NCBI GenBank assembly: GCA_002633005.1
Contig: NMRA01000011.1
Location: 1,705,128-1,769,127 of the forward strand
Direction of reading: 5' to 3'
Source: Phoronis australis
Lineage: Eukaryota > Phoronida > Phoronidae
DNA length: 64,000 bases
The notes beneath the pieces are model-generated. The model was not told the DNA's origin. It ran no database searches and worked only from the letters and a program-made list of their open reading frames with translations. The position numbers and the translations under genes are program-made. How positions within the stretch are numbered: position 1 is the stretch's first letter; each line of letters begins with the position of its first letter. Shown one piece after another: positions 62,688 through 64,000 of this stretch.

Positions 62688-63113
62688 ATGCCACACTGTT
62701 TCTGCGTACCGGGATGTACTAATTATCGGCTCACGCGCGCTTTGGGAGTACCTGTGCATCGCTTTCCGATGGATGGCACACTTCGCCGTACTTGGCTCGT
62801 TCGTGTGAAGAACGCAGCGTTACCCGTCCACGCAACGTACAAAGCAGTGGAGAATTACCGTGTGTGTGGCAAGCACTTTCTGCGGTCCGATTACGAAAGG
62901 GATTTGTACGCTGAACTGATGAAGGTCCCTGCGAAACAACGCCTGAAGAAGGATGCCATTCCGTCTGTGTTGATTCCCGGCAGTGCCCCGTCGCCACCCC
63001 CGAGAAGTGCGTTTTTGAAGCGCGAAGCCTCGCGAGCAGTGGCCAGTACAGTGATTGGAGCCGGTGGAGGCACTTCATATCTACTGTCACCCGTACCTCC
63101 GAACGTACCCTAG
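62688..63113 (+). CDS. THAP-domain protein (transposon-encoded, 141 aa)
   Basis: The N-terminus MPHCFCVPGC gives the first Cys pair; H-R-F-P-M-D, R-R-T-W-L-V-R-V and Y-R-V-C-G-K-H-F (C-x2-H) follow at THAP spacing. The closing D-A-I-P-S-V-L matches the A-V-P-S/T motif at the end of the ~90-residue zinc-binding DNA-recognition domain. ATG at 62688 has a purine at -3. The rest is a Pro/Ser-rich tail. The stop at 63111-63113 is probably a mutation in a longer ancestral ORF, since related sequence resumes at 63202 in another frame. Confidence 0.88.
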   Translation: MPHCFCVPGCTNYRLTRALGVPVHRFPMDGTLRRTWLVRVKNAALPVHATYKAVENYRVCGKHFLRSDYERDLYAELMKVPAKQRLKKDAIPSVLIPGSAPSPPPRSAFLKREASRAVASTVIGAGGGTSYLLSPVPPNVP

Positions 63114-63201
63114 AGCGTGCAATTCCTGGAACCAGTAGTGATTCGCCCTGTGAGCTGTTTTCTCCAACCCAGAGCCTCTAAGCAGCCCTCCTGCAGCAAT
63201 A

Positions 63202-63540
63202 TTGAGTAGTGGGAGTGATTACAGGCCCAGTTCGAAACCCAGTGAAGAGGAAAATTCGATCTGTGGGCCAAACTTTGGTAAGTTTATTGTGGACTTGTCT
63301 AAAGAGTTTGAGCTATTTAGAAGGTGCCAGGTGTGTGGCGAGGAAGTCACAGGACACAATGGTAAGCAGTTTGGGTGCTCAGGTCACCATCCAGTGGGAG
63401 TGTGTCGCGGGACACTCTGGCAAGTGGGACAGTTGTTCCTCTGTCCGTGGTATGCCGGAGGTCCACTTAATCATGTCCAGTAGTGGCCGGGCTTGGCCTC
63501 GTCGAACTCTGAACAGCACAAGCATTCCATTGAGGTAGGC
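63202..63540 (+). pseudogene. Frameshifted continuation of the THAP transposase
   Basis: One frame reads E-L-F-R-R-C-Q-V-C-G-E-E-V to about 63360; another then continues L-G-A-Q-V-T-I-Q-W-E-C-V-A-G-H and K-W-D-S-C, then M-P-E-V-H-L-I-M-S-S. The C-x2-C ... C-x2-G-H ... W-x-S pattern is, from memory, the segment after the THAP domain in many invertebrate THAP transposases. A frameshift is needed, and the rest of the transposase is missing. Confidence 0.65.
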
Positions 63541-63787
63541 ATAACGAGACACACAGTGCATTTGCACCAAGATGTGTCACCACGTCTGTCCTCAGTAGCC
63601 GCCTCGTTTCTCTCAACAGCTGCCTGTGCCTGTGCGTACATGTATTCTGCCTCAATATACTCGGGCTCATGAACATGTACCCACCCACCGAATGTCCGTG
63701 AAAGAATTCCTCGTCACCACCGCTGTGAACAAGGTTTCCGTCACTCACACTACTGTCTCTGTGATACGGGTCACCGACTCCAGCCAT
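63471..63787 (-). pseudogene. P2X7 C-terminal (ballast)-domain-like ORF with one frameshift
   Basis: ATG at 63787 gives M-A-G-V-G-D-P-Y-H-R-D, then D-E-E-F-F-H-G-H-S-V-G-G-Y-M-F. After a 2-base insertion near 63673 the other frame reads E-P-E-Y-I-E-A-E-Y-M, E-A-A-T-E-D-R-R-G-D-T-S-W-C-K-C-T-V-C, M-P-T-S-M-E-C-L-C-C and K-P-G-H-Y-W-T, stop at 63473-63471. The W-C-x-C-x2-C ... E-C/L-x-C-C cluster matches the cysteine-rich zinc-binding region of the P2X7 cytosolic ballast domain (human W-C-Q-C-G-S-C ... E-E-L-C-C). No channel part is present. Many invertebrate 'P2X7-like' predictions share this form. Confidence 0.65.
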
Positions 63788-64000
63788 TTTCAGCTTACAA
63801 CACACTAAACAATCCCTAAATCCTACGTAGTTGAGTTCTCTACTAACCTATCTTGCCGCAGAATACTCGCCGATGGAAAGTGATGGCGACAATTGTTGAA
63901 AAACAGCACAAAACAAAAGTAGAATAGAACAGATTCGCACGGTAAAGTCAACGCAAAACCAAGTGGCGGGAAACGCTTGCCTCCTAAAACGTCACTTCCG

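Larger units (their letters stand above)
62544..64000 (+). mobile_element. THAP transposon with 36-bp inverted repeats, carrying a P2X7-like ORF
   Basis: The inverted repeats are 62544-62579 and 63965-64000 (CGGAAGTGACGTTTTAGGAG, then GCAAGC, with A or G next, then TTTC). Inside are a plus-strand THAP ORF (62688-63113), plus-strand remains of the following transposase segment (63202-63540), and a minus-strand P2X7-ballast-like ORF (63787-63471) that meets the transposase remnant tail-to-tail near 63475. At ~1.46 kb it is too short for a full transposase, so this copy is probably non-autonomous. THAP domains occur in P and Kolobok transposases; the superfamily is undecided because the right flank is cut. 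Confidence 0.75.

Overview
This is a stretch of intron-rich animal nuclear DNA, most likely from a marine invertebrate. It holds three conserved metazoan genes split by GT-AG introns, a two-exon GPCR gene, many small DNA transposons, tRNA-derived SINEs and numerous minisatellites. Three places where an N lies at the edge of a nearly identical direct repeat suggest unmerged alleles from a very heterozygous individual. Minisatellites that start inside an exon and run across the 5' splice site are, as I recall, described for amphioxus ('mirages', Adh locus). That makes Branchiostoma my first guess, but I cannot prove the species.

Layout. (1) 1-34,366, + strand: the last 14 coding exons (588 codons) of PRPF6, the HAT-repeat bridging protein of the U4/U6.U5 tri-snRNP; the 5' exons lie left of the window. 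Its 19.6-kb intron between 8,099 and 27,738 contains, on the opposite strand, a complete class A GPCR gene (10,077-14,766; 440 residues in two exons). (2) 35,286-46,894, - strand: a complete DLAT gene (ten coding exons, 497 residues), the E2 subunit of the mitochondrial pyruvate dehydrogenase complex, with one lipoyl domain. It is tail-to-tail with PRPF6. (3) 47,178-55,038, + strand: MORN2 (four exons, about 146 residues), head-to-head with DLAT across about 280 bp that probably act as a shared promoter. (4) 55-64 kb: repeat-rich DNA ending in a TIR-bounded transposon (62,544-64,000). This transposon carries a THAP-domain ORF, a broken piece of its putative transposase and, on the other strand, a broken ORF like the P2X7 C-terminal cysteine-rich (ballast) domain.

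The most striking signal is a set of minisatellites anchored on the 3' ends of exons. Four PRPF6 introns (units about 80, 45, 29 and 60 bp) and the terminal exon of the antisense GPCR (48 bp) start with arrays whose first unit includes coding sequence. In the intron after 5,341 the 60-bp unit copies 42 nt of coding sequence plus the GTAAGT donor, so the true donor is followed by 12 perfect decoys. That array has been homogenised into 124-bp dimers and is interrupted by a Harbinger-like MITE.

Other mobile DNA includes two Harbinger-like MITEs (TTA target duplication), a Mutator-like foldback element with a 9-bp target duplication, a MITE nested in another MITE whose empty site is visible elsewhere in the window, a Helentron-associated-like element with a 3 x ~150 bp higher-order repeat, a 1.3-kb TIR element, and an older dispersed repeat family with four copies. 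All coordinates and splice sites were read by eye; family names come from remembered homologues, not from a search.
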